A DNA stretch of 64,000 nucleotides from Lunularia cruciata (lineage: Eukaryota > Streptophyta > Marchantiopsida > Lunulariales > Lunulariaceae). Both the position numbers and the translations under genes were made by a program. Within the stretch, counting starts at the first letter, position 1. Each line of letters starts with the position of its first letter. Below the pieces are notes generated by a model. That model ran no database searches, was not told the origin of the DNA, and saw only the letters and a list, made by a program, of their open reading frames with translations. This document shows, in pieces, positions 12,651-24,103 of the stretch. The stretch is taken from the NCBI GenBank assembly GCA_948567375.1, contig OX419760.1, forward strand, positions 11,036,001 through 11,100,000. The letters are read 5' to 3'.

Positions 12651-13390
12651 TTGATGAAATATAGCAATAGCCACTTCTTTATGCAAGGTATAAAGAAGTG
12701 GTCCAGATTTTCTCTAAAAATCTACAACTTATGATTTTTGGAGAATTTTTTTCCAAAATCAAATCATTTGGCCAAAGATTCTAAACCCAAATTGGGACAA
12801 TTTAATAAAAATTTAAAGAGAGAAATTCTAGCACAAGATTCTCAACCCAAAATTGAGACTATTGAATAACAATTTCAAGAGAGAAATTCTCTCAATGAAA
12901 TTGCTTGGAAACAAAAATTAACTTGAAAAATTTAGACATGCCGCACACAACAGACTACAATTAGGTCAACTTGAGAGAATCAACAAACCTCAACTTAACA
13001 TTTTGCCTCAAGTTGCTTAATGTATGCCAACTTAACATTTTGCCTCAAGTTGCTTAATGTATGCCAAGGAATTTTCATGCCAATTAAACAATTTTCCAAT
13101 AGCTTGATAATTACTAACAAATTTACATATATTTACATTTACCTAACCTGGACTGCATCAACTCAACCTGATTGCTAGTACCTAATGCAAAACTATATTA
13201 TTTATTCAACTTGAAGGTGATGGTTAGTACTGTACACAAAGCTATATTATTTATTCAACATGAAAGATCACCTCTATACAATTGACAAAAAGTTTCAAAT
13301 TCTCAAGACTTAAATTGGGAACTTCTTCTTTGTTTTATTCACATTTATTGTGATGCTGCAACAAACAACTACTATGTTGAAGTCAAAGAT
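12651..13390. other. AT-rich spacer with short tandem duplications
   Basis: No coding potential was recognised. It holds a perfect 37-bp tandem duplication (12,991-13,064), a diverged 60-bp tandem duplication (12,777-12,891), and a third duplicated segment of about 25 bp at 13,192-13,216 and 13,242-13,266. It may include the 5' LTR or leader of the copia element that follows, but no partner LTR was found to prove this. Confidence 0.5.
12991..13064. repeat. Perfect 37-bp tandem duplication
   Basis: Two identical adjacent copies, 12,991-13,027 and 13,028-13,064. The lack of any difference in otherwise mutated DNA implies a recent event, or an assembly artefact. Confidence 0.9.
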
Positions 13391-14378
13391 ATCTTGAAAT
13401 TTAATGAGACTTATTATTTCATTTGGAAATTTATAATTGAGCTTGTTTCTTTGGGCTATAGGTCTCATGAAGAGAGTTTGATGATACTCAATTATGTCTT
13501 ACTCAACTTGTTGCTACTCCCTCACAGGTTGGTCAAACAATTGCTACTATTCCCATTTGCACGTGATAGGCCATAGTAGCATTGCTGATTGGATACAAAT
13601 AATGCTTTTGCATTTTCTTTTATTATGAATTGACTTAATTGCAATCAGATTAATCATGTGAGTTCTTCTCAAATGGCTTCTGAAGCTTGGAATAGTTTTG
13701 AGCAATTATATGAAACTCAAGATGCTATCACAAGAATATATCTGCAAGATCAACCTGAGAAGCAAAAAATGAAGGAACAGAACAATGTTACTAACACTTT
13801 CAATTCATTGGTTCAAAACTTTAGTTGAAGAACTATCTTTTGCTGAAGTACAAACTTTAGTTGAAAATCAAATGCTTGCTATGATGCACAATATGCCAAA
13901 CAGTTTCTAAAACCTTCTAACTTCATTGCAAGGTCAACAAGATCTGACCTTGCAAAAGCTCTTAACATATCTCCTTTAGGACAAGAAAATGTTAAGGACT
14001 CAGATGTTTGAGTCTACAACTGCAATATATATAAATATGCATATATACTTCTAAGGGAACTTTCCTTCAAGAAACAATTCAAATGCAGGAATTGGAAGAA
14101 TTTGAATTTCTACAAAGGCAAAAATGTCCCCTTTAGTGCTTCAACTCCTTCACCATCTTCATCAAAGACCTTCTACAACTAATCAACAAAATTACAACAA
14201 GAAGATGAAGTGCTTTTACTTCCATCTTGATGGACATCACTTCAAGGACTCCAAAAAAAATATTTCTGATGAATATGCAGCAAATTCACAAAGGTCAAAA
14301 CTTCACGTGCACTCTACCATTTATTTATATATGGTACTTGCTTAAAATATTATATCTTCTTCAAGCCAAGATAATTCA

Positions 14379-14603
14379 TTGTATCTTGATTTGGGAGCCA
14401 CCCACAACATGGCTCACTCAAAAGCTAGCATTCTTACTTATCAACCTTATGTCATGCCCAAAAAAGTCTATCTTGGTGATAACTCCATCCAAGACATCAT
14501 AGGTTCAGGTCAGATGACTGTTCACCTTCCCCGAGGTGATTCAAAATTTTTGAAGAACATTTTTCACATCCCAAGCTTAAGAAGAAATATTTTCTCCATC
14601 TAA
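14379..14603 (+). pseudogene. Copia protease fragment (element 1)
   Basis: An open stretch of about 74 codons corresponds to the aspartic protease domain of Ty1/copia Pol. The active-site motif reads DLGA instead of DSGA. Downstream segments such as YLGDNS, GSGQMTVHL and IFHIPSLRRNIFSI are typical of the family. The Ser-to-Leu change means it could not be active as written. Confidence 0.8.
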
Positions 14604-16047
14604 CCGCTGGATCTTGCGGGGAATTTGCACGAATGAGCAAAAAACAATCTATTCTGTGTGATACTCAAGGCAATTTAATTGCTAATTGTCCCTTGACAAT
14701 AGCTTATATAAACTTGGTATTATAGTCTTTTCTTCTTGAATCAGCACTTGTCCTTCTGTCTATAAACCCCTCTTATATATGGTATAGGAGATTGGGTCAT
14801 AAGCACCGCCGATTGACTCCATTGGTGGTTTTTTTTTTAGGACCTACTTGCAGATGTTCCTAATTTCTCAATCAAGCACCAATCTTTTCACTATACTGTG
14901 TGTTTATATGGCAACCAATCCCAATGACCCTTCTCTATTGAACCTGCCTCTCAATCCAAGGAATTATTTGATCTTGTTCATTCAGATTCAGATATATATG
15001 GTCCAATCTATCCTCCTACACATTCGGGTTCCAAATACTATATTTTATTTATCAATGATTCATCTCGATACTAATTTCTGTACCTCATGTAGAATAAATC
15101 AGAGGCACTAACCCGTTTTACACATTATTCTCTTAGTGTTGAAACACATCATCTTCACTCAAAGATCAAAATATTGAGATGTGACCATGCTGGAGAATAC
15201 AAGAGTGCTGCTTTTAATGACTATTGTTCTTTTAGAGGCACAAAGCAACAATTTTTGGTACCATACACTCCCCAACAGGATAGAGTGTCAAAACACAAAA
15301 AATAAACACTTATCAATACAATTCTATGCATGTTATATGAGTCAATTTATTGACGACTTATCTTGGAGAAGCGGTTATCGGAACAACTATGTCCAAAACT
15401 GCTACCCCAACTAAGTATTATCTCCCAAAAATACCCCTTATACACTATGGTATGGTCATAAGCCTTCTTTAAACCCTTACTAGTGTTTGGAAGTTCCGCT
15501 TTTGCCCAGATTAAAAATTACTTTTGCTCTAAACTTGATTTTTGAGCAACAACGTGTTTTTTTCTGGGTTACAATAAAGAAATCACAAGGTATTGCTTGG
15601 AATGCAAGAGTGATAATAAAATTATCATCTCATGAGATGCTATGATTCTAGAGGAAAGAATTGGGATATATCAGTTATGGTCATTTAATAATCCCATGAA
15701 GATGAAGATCTCACTCTTAGATCTGATCCTCTTTTTTTCCGAACATCTACTCGTCCCACTAATTTTTCACCTCCTTCCCCAAATTTGCCTATGTGAGTGG
15801 GAGTTGTCCTTAGTATTTCCCCTTCAATGGGAATTCCCCCACCTTATGTAAATTTTCAACCAATTCCTACAATAGTGCTTGCCCTACTGCACTCTCCTAT
15901 TTCTCTCCTCTCCTACGAGAAGACGAACTCCACTTTATTATCAAAGACAACAAAAAGTCCATTTTGCTCCCTTTCCTACCCCCTACTCCCCCACATGTGC
16001 TCAACAAAAGTTCTTGAGTTTCTAAGGCTGTTGAGAAGTACAACGAG

Positions 16048-16659
16048 GTGGTGGAAACTAAGAAGATTAAAGGTAAAAAGTGGGCATTTCTATCTACCTC
16101 ACAATCTTTTAAGAAGCCTTCTACCTATAATCTAGCCATTTTAGGACCTGATGCATTGCATTGGAAAGCTGGTATTCATGTTGAGCTACAAAATATGGTT
16201 ACAAAGCAAGCATGGAATTTGGTTTCTTTACCTACTGATCAGACTAATGTTGGTTGGCAATGGGTCTTCAAGATCAGATCTATTGTCAATGGTCAAATAC
16301 AAAAATAGAAAGCTTGTCTATTGGCTAAGGGCTTTACTCAAATTCTTGGCATTGTTTATATTGAGACCTTCTCTCTGATTGTGAAACTTCAGTCATTGCA
16401 ACTTTTATTTGCCTTGGCTATGCATTTTGATCTCGAATTGCATCAACTAGATGTTGTTGCATTTCTCTATGGCAAACTCCATGAGCAAATCTACATGGCT
16501 CTTCTTGAAGGATTACACATTTCTGATATTGCTGTTGTTTGTCTGCTTAATAGATCTATTTATGGTTTGAAGCAATCTACACATATATGGAATGAGAGAC
16601 TACACTATGCTCTATTGAATATTGGTTTATTAGCTCCTTACATTACTCCACTCCATTAG
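16048..16659 (+). pseudogene. Copia reverse transcriptase fragment (element 1)
   Basis: This is the N-terminal two-thirds of a Ty1/copia RT, with one in-frame stop at 16,306 and a frame change. Recognisable family blocks are WNLVSLP, WVFKIR, LLAKGFTQ, HQLDVVAFLYG (normally QLDVKTAFLNG) and SIYGLKQ. The YVDD catalytic segment is absent and the sequence passes straight into RNase H remnants, pointing to an internal deletion. Confidence 0.85.
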
Positions 16660-17150
16660 GAGTTTAAAATGACCGATGTGTGGGTGAAGCTTATCATGTC
16701 CTTGGTATGCATCTCCAAGAGATCAGAAACTAGGATTGCATTTAGAAGGGTTTCAAATTCTGTTAACAATGTGGATACGGAAAAGGCTACTGGTGGACTT
16801 TGCTTTCTCCTTGTAGGAGGAGCATTAAACTAAAGTAAGAAGCAAAAGTCAATTGCTTTGTCAAGTACTGAAGCTGAGTACATGACTTAACCAAAGCAAA
16901 CACTGAAGCAATATGAATAAAATGACTACTTTTAGACATTGGTTATCCTCATAATACAATGAGTATTTTCTATGCTAACAAAGTTAATAGTGGAGTGGAA
17001 TAGAGTGGAATAGTTAATGCTTCCACTAGCAAGAATCATGATAGAACTAAGCATATTTATATTCAACATCAATATTAAACATCCAAATATTGGAATATAT
17101 CAATGTTATTCTTTCAACTAATATAATCATACTCTTATCTATTATTACCT

Positions 17151-18121
17151 ATAGTACCTATGTTTTTTGTGTACTCTTGCACTTCCACTTGTACTCCTTT
17201 TCTTTTTCCTTCTAGGTTGGGTATTATATCATATAGGTGTTTCTTTTTGCCCAATCCAAGGATCATTCCATGGACCATATCTCTTGACTTCCATGATAGA
17301 GATAGAGGAAGAAAGGGAGGGTTGCAATAGGAGAGATATGGGAGAAAAGAAATTGTGGATTGTTGAAATGCTCACTAGCATATAACATACAAGTGGATAG
17401 TCTAATCTGTTCATTTTTCAATTTTTGTTCCATTGGTATCTTGATTGAAGGTTATGGAGAATCCAGTACAATCTAATGAAAGCTTTTAAGTTTTTAAGTG
17501 TTTAGAGTGATTATTTCATATGGAGAGCAATGGATTGGGAGGTTTCAATTCTAATCTTTTGGTCTTCATACTATTGTTCCATGAGAACTTAGTTTGAAAA
17601 TTATTGAGATGTGAATTAAAGATTATGAGAGTTTATAGTTTTGCATTCAGAGAGATAGTATTTACTCATGTGAGTTAGGATGTGAGATGTTGTGGTTTTC
17701 ATATAGGAGAGATATGGAAAGGAACATCTTGTGTTACAATCATTATTTTTATGCTAACCATGAATACACTTCCCCATATGGAATTGCCCAAAATGGCTCA
17801 AGATACACCATGCTCAATGTGTCACACATGCTTTACCTTGCAATGAGTAAAAACCAATGTGGGAAGTGTAAACAAGAGATACAAATCAAGTTGCGGTTTG
17901 CATCTTAAGCAGGTTGTATTTTGGGGTTATTTGAGACTATTTTTCCATGTCCATGCTTATTTCACAAGCTAATCTATACATTCTATCATAAGGCTAGTTA
18001 GACTTTCTGCCTACCACTTGATTTTTTGGTCCCTTAGATGAGTTGGCATGGTTCTTATTCCTTTTACTCCCTTGATGGTATTTTTGTCATACTAGAAGGG
18101 GATGTGTGTCATGTATATATA
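17151..18121. other. Unassigned AT-rich DNA between copia 1 and gypsy A (minus)
   Basis: No domain, LTR or RNA gene was recognised. Short open frames (17,167-17,385; 17,687-17,908) have no family resemblance I can name. It may be copia LTR or older transposon debris. Confidence 0.4.
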
Positions 18122-18722
18122 AATTGCTACACAACATACATCATTATCAATATCATACACTATAGAAGCACAACTCATACATAAGTCATACATGAAATCC
18201 ATAATAATCAACTTATTTTTCTACTTGAATCTTCACTAAAATCAGATTTGTATTCTATCCTTCACACAACAATTTGTTAACAATTGTGCACTAATTGTAG
18301 TCAAGCCACACTCACTCTAGCTAAAAGACACTAGGTGATGATCACCAGCCTTTATCCACCATAACCAAGAACTCAAAGGCTCAACATCAAAGAAGTGAGC
18401 TCTCTGAAGTTACACTTTGAAGGTATACCCATTTGCTCAACCTAGGTCTCCATCACTAATAGCATCATAGATGGCACATTTGATAGTGAAAACAATGCAA
18501 GTGATTGTGGGTCCCACAATGTGATCAATAGATCTAACATGAAATTAGACCGCTAACAAGTAGTCCATGAGTAACTAAAAAATACCTATGATTGCCAACA
18601 AACTAAATTTTGCACTACAAATGTTGTGATAGTTATTGTGCATACATAAATTGCTACACAACATACATCATTGTTAATATCATAAATTACAGAAGCACAA
18701 CTCACACATGTCATACATGAAC
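18122..18722. repeat. 75-bp direct repeats flanking an LTR
   Basis: A segment of about 75 bp occurs at 18,122-18,197 and again, about 85% identical, at 18,645-18,722. The two copies bracket the gypsy A 3' LTR. They are far too long to be a target-site duplication and are absent beside the other two gypsy A LTRs. Confidence 0.75.
18198..18631 (-). repeat. Gypsy A 3' LTR (minus copy)
   Basis: About 430 bp homologous to 27,214-27,660 (same orientation) and, reverse-complemented, to 48,151-48,600. Read on the minus strand it begins TATCAC, where the other two copies begin TGTCA, consistent with a G-to-A change in the terminal TG. Shared landmarks include the segment around CACTTCTTTGATGTTGAG. 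Confidence 0.8.
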
Positions 18723-18898
18723 TCTAAAGTACCACAATTGCCCTCCTGTTGGCAATTAGTCCCTTTAACTCTAGATAAACGTCTATTCCAAGTATGTGAT
18801 ATGCCCTATAGTGGGCAAAGATCAGGAGGCCGGGCTATTGAGCCTTATTGTTAGTTGCCTATTTGCAAACTAAAGAATGAACTAGCTTTAGGTCAAAT

Positions 18899-19033
18899 AC
18901 ATCTAGGACATAACCACTATCCTTAATGAACCACCATAAGAGAAGGAGTCAAACATGCTATATGTCATCCTCTCAAACAACTATCATATACCAACATAGT
19001 AGCAACTCCACCAATGGTGCCACATAACATACA
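18899..19033 (-). pseudogene. PHD finger remnant, gypsy A minus copy
   Basis: The reading on the minus strand gives Cys-Met-Leu-Cys at the start (19,031-19,033 and 19,022-19,024 encode the first two Cys) and WLCPRC at the end (last Cys 18,899-18,901), with the DSC, HIAC and MVV landmarks of the plus copy between. The third Cys has become Tyr, and in-frame stops lie within it. PHD fingers bind histone H3 tails in known proteins. Presence in both copies shows that the domain is ancestral to this element family. Confidence 0.8.
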
Positions 19034-19099
19034 CTACAAGCCTACACATACAAGTGCCAAGCTTAGGTCCATAGAGCCATTAATGTTTGGGAGGTGGCA

Positions 19100-20200
19100 T
19101 GGCACACAATTGCGCACATGATCCTTCCAAATAATACTATCACATCCTTCCAACACAAGGACTCTAGAAAGAAAAATTTGCACATTCTCAAGATAGTGCG
19201 GCCTGTAGTAACATCAAGTGTCATTGATGTAGTCTATGATAGATATACATAGTCACTTGGATGAAATTGACATATCAAGAATCTATAACCTCCTCCTCAA
19301 ATAGTAGCATAGCATAAGGTATCCTTATGTTGAGCAATCACTAAGTTCTCAAAGGCCATGAACATCACTCTCCAAAATATCTCTACCTATTGAGAACATG
19401 CGCTCATGCATATGTCTAGATCATCCAAGTCCAAAACTTTAGTAGCATCACGTGAATGGTTGTAGGTAAATTTGGTCTTGTCCATTAAATAGAAAGTAAG
19501 GAGAGAAGGATGCCAAGGAGACTTGCTAATTGAGCTGATAGCCCATGGCCAACCAAGGTAATTAGAGATCTCAATCTCCCAAGTGGCCTCTTTGCAAACC
19601 ATACTTCTACATCCTCTTTTCATCATCTAAAATTACTCTCTCTGCCAAGTCATCTGCCTCAAGATGATCTTGGAAGGTAGTACAATGATCAATCAAGGCT
19701 GTAGCACAAAAGACGTGAACTCTATACCTTGAGTAGTCAAAACCTCAACTAGTGCACAAAAATGACTAAGAACCTAATCCATGAATGAATAAGGTGTCCT
19801 TTCATTAGACTTGTCAAAAAGTTCCACCAACTCAATCCACTTAGAGAAGTGCTCCACCATAACAAAACATACCAATGATATCTCATTGTCATTGGTAAAG
19901 ATCCAACAAAGTTCAAACTCCAATAATAACCTAATCCCATGATAGCTAATATGTGTAATTGTGACATAAGGGTATTAAATTAAATTAAATTAAATTAAAA
20001 ATTTAACTTGGTAAAAAACCATACATCTAGTAACAAATTTTTTACATTGGTTTGCATACCACACCACCAATAATCACTTTGAAGTAAGCTATATGTACAC
20101 TTAACTCCAAAATGTCCTAGCTCCTCATGAGCATGACATACCAACTATGGTCTTTGAGATGGAAGTGATACTATATACAAAGAATGTGTAGTCTCCAATC
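19100..20200 (-). pseudogene. Gypsy integrase remnant (minus copy)
   Basis: Open pieces at 19,749-19,967 and 19,387-19,626 match the plus copy (56,425-57,180): MGLGYYWSLNF is the start of the catalytic core, followed by the HWYVL segment. Frame changes separate the pieces. A ladder of four to five ATTTA-like units at 19,977-20,000 marks an AT-rich insertion inside the domain. Confidence 0.75.
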
Positions 20201-20417
20201 TAAACTTCTTGGCTTATTGAAGAACACAGTCTCTCTCTTTGGCACGAATTGTGCCACCCACAACACCAATGCAAAGATAATCTATCACTAAGACATCATC
20301 TCAATGACTTATACCAATATCTCTACACTTTGGATTTATGACCTCAATAACTCCTCTCATATGTGATGAGAGAGATGCTACCAAAGCTTCAAAAAATATA
20401 TATAGAAAGGTAGATGC

Positions 20418-21860
20418 ATGCCACCCTGGTACCATCTCCTCATCTATCTCACCATGTTAATGTGCTTTGATCTTATCCTATTGGTTCGGACATGGGTTTT
20501 TACTCAACCAATCTATATCATAGTTCACCACTCTAGGTCTATGAATGATCATGAAATCATACTCTTGAAAAATCAAAGCCCATCATGCAAGCTTTCTTGT
20601 AAGCTTGTAAGACTCCATCAACTATTAAAGTGGTTGATGATCAATGATGAAAGTGAAGGGGTTACCAAATAGGTAATATAAAAAATGAGCTGCTACCAAG
20701 CACTCTCTCTCATATAACTATAATTTGCCTCTATTGAATTGTTGGAGCCACTAGCATAGGCCACCACAAACTCCTTCTCTTCATCATTATGTTGGGTGAG
20801 TAATGCTCCAAGCTCCAACGTACTCTAATCAATATGAACTTGGAATGGTCATCATTTGATTAGTCTCTTAAGAATATGAGTAGATGTCAACCTCTCCTTG
20901 ATCTCTATAAAAACTCTCTCTTGCGCATCTCCCCAACACCACTCTTGTGTAAGCTTGGTCAAATTTTTCAATGTCTGTGCAATGACACTAAATCCTCTAA
21001 TTTATTGGCAACAGAAGTTTATCAACCCAAGGAATGCTCTCACTCTACTTACATCCATAGGTTAAGGAATACATGCTATTAATAACCTCCACCTTGGTCT
21101 GCTAAACACCAAGTCCTCTAGGGTAGATAGAGTGACCCAAATACTCAACCTGCTTGTAGAAGAATGTACACTTCCCAAGATGTAATTTGAGTCCATGAAA
21201 TGTCAACCTCTCCAACACCTCAAAAAAATGTCTCTCATGCTCCTCCACAATAGTGCTATAGACCAAAAAGTCATCAATATAGCACTGAGCAAAATCCAAT
21301 CCTACTAGGATCTTGCCCATGACCTTTTGGAACTTGGCAAGAACATTCTTTAACCCAAATAGTAGGAACCTCCATAGATATAATACATCCTTACCATGAG
21401 GATCAATAGCCCAAAATATTTTCTTGGACCGGTCCTCCTCCTTGATTAACGATTGATGATATCTTACTCAAAGATCCAAAGTATTGGAGATCTTTGCATG
21501 CCCAATTGCATCAAAGATCTTCTTGGTGTAGGCATAGCATATTGACCGACCCTAGTCTATTGGTTGAGAGGACGGTAATCTCCACACATCTGCCTATCTG
21601 TGTAGTTGCAATGCATATCCTTCTTGGCTAGTATCCCTATAGTTGAGATATAATTTCCACATGAAATCTCCACCAAACCAGCCTAAAAAGGATCTCTACT
21701 TTGGCTTTGAATCAATGTTCTGTCCATGTCACTATATCTATAGAGATGTCAAAATCCTAGCGTTTCAATAGTAAGCTCAATCCAAATACCAATTCCTTTC
21801 AAAGCACCCAAATCCTTTGTACGATAGGCAAAACAACTCATGTAGCTCCTCAAGAACCTC
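20418..21860 (-). pseudogene. Gypsy reverse transcriptase and RNase H remnant (minus copy)
   Basis: Best read at 21,102-21,320, where FAQCYIDDFLVYST, KLHLGKC and VEYLGHSIYP are typical Ty3/gypsy RT blocks, with both catalytic Asp residues present. RNase H follows towards lower coordinates, with IIDHQPL at about 20,640. Stops and frameshifts interrupt the rest. The counterpart in the plus copy keeps a longer open frame but has YIED at the catalytic box. Confidence 0.85.
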
Positions 21861-22309
21861 CAAACTCTCTACCTTTCCCATCCTATAAGCTTGGGATCCA
21901 ATGTCTAGCTCCCAAATATCCTTTGTAATTGATGTAGGAGTGGAAGACTCACTGATGAGCTACTACATTGGGCCTGGAAGTAGTAATATTGTGCTCCTAA
22001 CCACTAGAGTCCACAACCTCAATGTAGAGAACTCTCTCTACTATGGCTGTAAGCTCCACACATCCTCTAGTTGCATCCCAAGTAGACCAAGAGTGTAATC
22101 CAAGTAGACCATGCTCACATGGATGGATGCCAAGTAGACCACTCTTACTAGTAGCCATTGGTTGTGTCCCAAGAATACCCTGCCCATTCAGTCCATTGCA
22201 CTCAACCTTTGCCTGAATCATTTTGATAAGCACAAAACTCACAAGTGTCCAAGTGGTGATGCCTATCAAGTGTATCCTACGCTGCTCTACCAAGCTAAGG
22301 TTCATAATC

Positions 22310-23245
22310 TAGGTCAAATAATTTAGGTCCATAGCCTGACCTAATACTTGACACTTGGATGCCTCTAACACTACTATAATAGCGGTATTACTAGTATGAA
22401 AACAATTTCCTGCTCTCTCTCATTGGCATTGGGCTTCACCAACTGCTATATATATGAGTCTAAACAAGTTTAGGACCTCTCTCTTGAAAAGCATGGGAGC
22501 TTAAGATACTCATAAGTGTGGGTAAAGTGGCTTTGGGTTGTCCAACAAGGTTCAACACTACCATAAGTGACCTATGAGCCACTACCACCGTCTTTGATTG
22601 GAGCCCAACATCCAAAATGTCATCAATAGTAAGGTGATCTAGTCATTGAATTCCATCATACGCACACTATAGAACCTCTCTAGGTAAGAGGTTAGTCCAC
22701 CAAAGATGAAAAAATGAGCTTGTGATCCCACTTTGGTTGCATCCAACAACATGGTAGGTCCCATCCAAGAATGGACTTGATGTGTACTTGCCACCACCCG
22801 TGTACAAGACTCTATTATCAAAGTGATATTCTCCAAAATGTAAGTTGGAGAAATGGATTGATGAACCTAGAGATATAATAATATACATAGCATCTCCCAA
22901 AATACTCAAGAATGGAGATCTTGTAGACCATGACCTTGGCCAACATGGTATGTCCTTGACCTGGCAATCCAAAAATCATCAAATGAATGGGATTGTATCT
23001 CTCCAAGTCTTGCACCCCAACAAAGAAATATCTACTAGTAGGGTTTTCTAGTAACCCTTGATTGCTGACATCAATAATAACTTAAGATATTGATCGACCA
23101 AGTGTGTCATATAATGTAGATGGGTGTTCCCTTCCAATAAGTCACCAAGCCAAGTAATGGAACCATTGAAATTTGAAATTGATGCTATGGTCTTTGACTG
23201 TAGTGAGCCAGGACTGCCGCTAATAAGTGTACTGGTAGATAACAT
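22310..23245 (-). pseudogene. C5 cytosine DNA methyltransferase remnant, gypsy A minus copy
   Basis: Homologous, block by block, to the methyltransferase of the plus copy: ITWLGDLLEGNTH at the upstream linker, LLLMSAIKGY, then PIHLMIFGLPGQGHT, then NLLPREVL, then VLGQAMDLN. Two lesions stand out. An in-frame deletion of about 372 bp relative to the plus copy (52,885-53,256 there) removes the SAM-binding motif I. The motif IV catalytic Cys codon (22,959-22,961) now encodes Gly. The enzyme is therefore certainly inactive here. Confidence 0.85.
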
Positions 23246-23554
23246 ACTTATCCCTCACTTGACTACCAACCTAGTCTATATGAGGTGATCTCCTCCAAAT
23301 AGTGAGTATTGAAACCCATGGGGTATAACATTACTCCACCAACTAGCACATCATATGACTCTTCTATTGTTACAATGGCCTAAACTCTCTCCACTAAGCT
23401 ATCAATTGGATGACTAGGCTGAATTTGGACAATGAGCTCTCTACATTTGATGTATCCCTAGAGATGTTTGGATCTGAAATGGACACCTCTCTACATTGAT
23501 CTTCTATAGCTCAAGATCGACAATTGCAACCTTCTCCAACATAAGGGGTTGTGC

Positions 23555-23563
23555 ACCAAAGTC
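23555..23563 (-). pseudogene. Gypsy A protease active site, mutated
   Basis: The minus strand reads LLDFGAQPL where the plus copy has LLDSGAQPL. The Asp remains but the Ser of the D-S/T-G motif is Phe (TCT to TTT), a C-to-T change. Confidence 0.8.
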
Positions 23564-24103
23564 TAATAAGAACTTCTATGGTGTATAGACCTTCCTTGAA
23601 GGTCCCGCCAAATAGAAAATTCTCCTCTAGTTATCCAATAGGATAACTCCAAGTGTGAACTAAGCTTGCTCAAAGGTAGGTTTACTTGGTAACTCTTCCA
23701 ACCTAACTGTTGCTGCCTACCATAAACCATTGGTCATGGAGCAAATCTCATGCTCCTCAACCAAGTTAGCTCCACTATCAATCATCTCTGCTCTATAAAC
23801 AAGGATCACATCATCATTACTCTCACAAAGTATGGCAACCAATGAAAAAATTAGGATTGGATCAACTTCCAATGTAAATATATTATTGTTCAAAAACAAA
23901 GGGAAGTGCATAATCAATTAAACCACCTCTAACATCATGCTAGACTCAATCTATGTAGTAGCAGGTGGATGACTAACATCTAGTCAATCATGCACTCTAT
24001 CACCACCTACCACACCTGCACTAGGATGTCTAGGAGCCATGGATGTTGTTTGTAATACCTCAAAGAGTGTGAAAGATTGGGGAAGTATAACTTGTCTATC
24101 TGC

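Larger units (their letters stand above)
13394..17150 (+). mobile_element. Ty1/copia retrotransposon 1, degenerate
   Basis: The order of domains is that of Ty1/copia: Gag, zinc knuckle, protease, integrase, reverse transcriptase, RNase H. Gag of the UBN2 type is readable at about 13,660-14,010 (for example EAWNSFEQLYETQDAI). A broken zinc knuckle lies at about 14,200. The protease site at 14,379 reads LDLGATHNM where LDSGA is expected, so the catalytic-site Ser is lost. Integrase remnants lie at 15,120-15,420. RT is at 16,048-16,650, ending with NRSIYGLKQ; the YVDD box is missing because of a deletion near 16,630-16,680. RNase H is recognised from KKQKSIALSSTEAEY near 16,835-16,880. Frameshifts and stops are frequent. 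LTR limits were not resolved. Confidence 0.85.
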
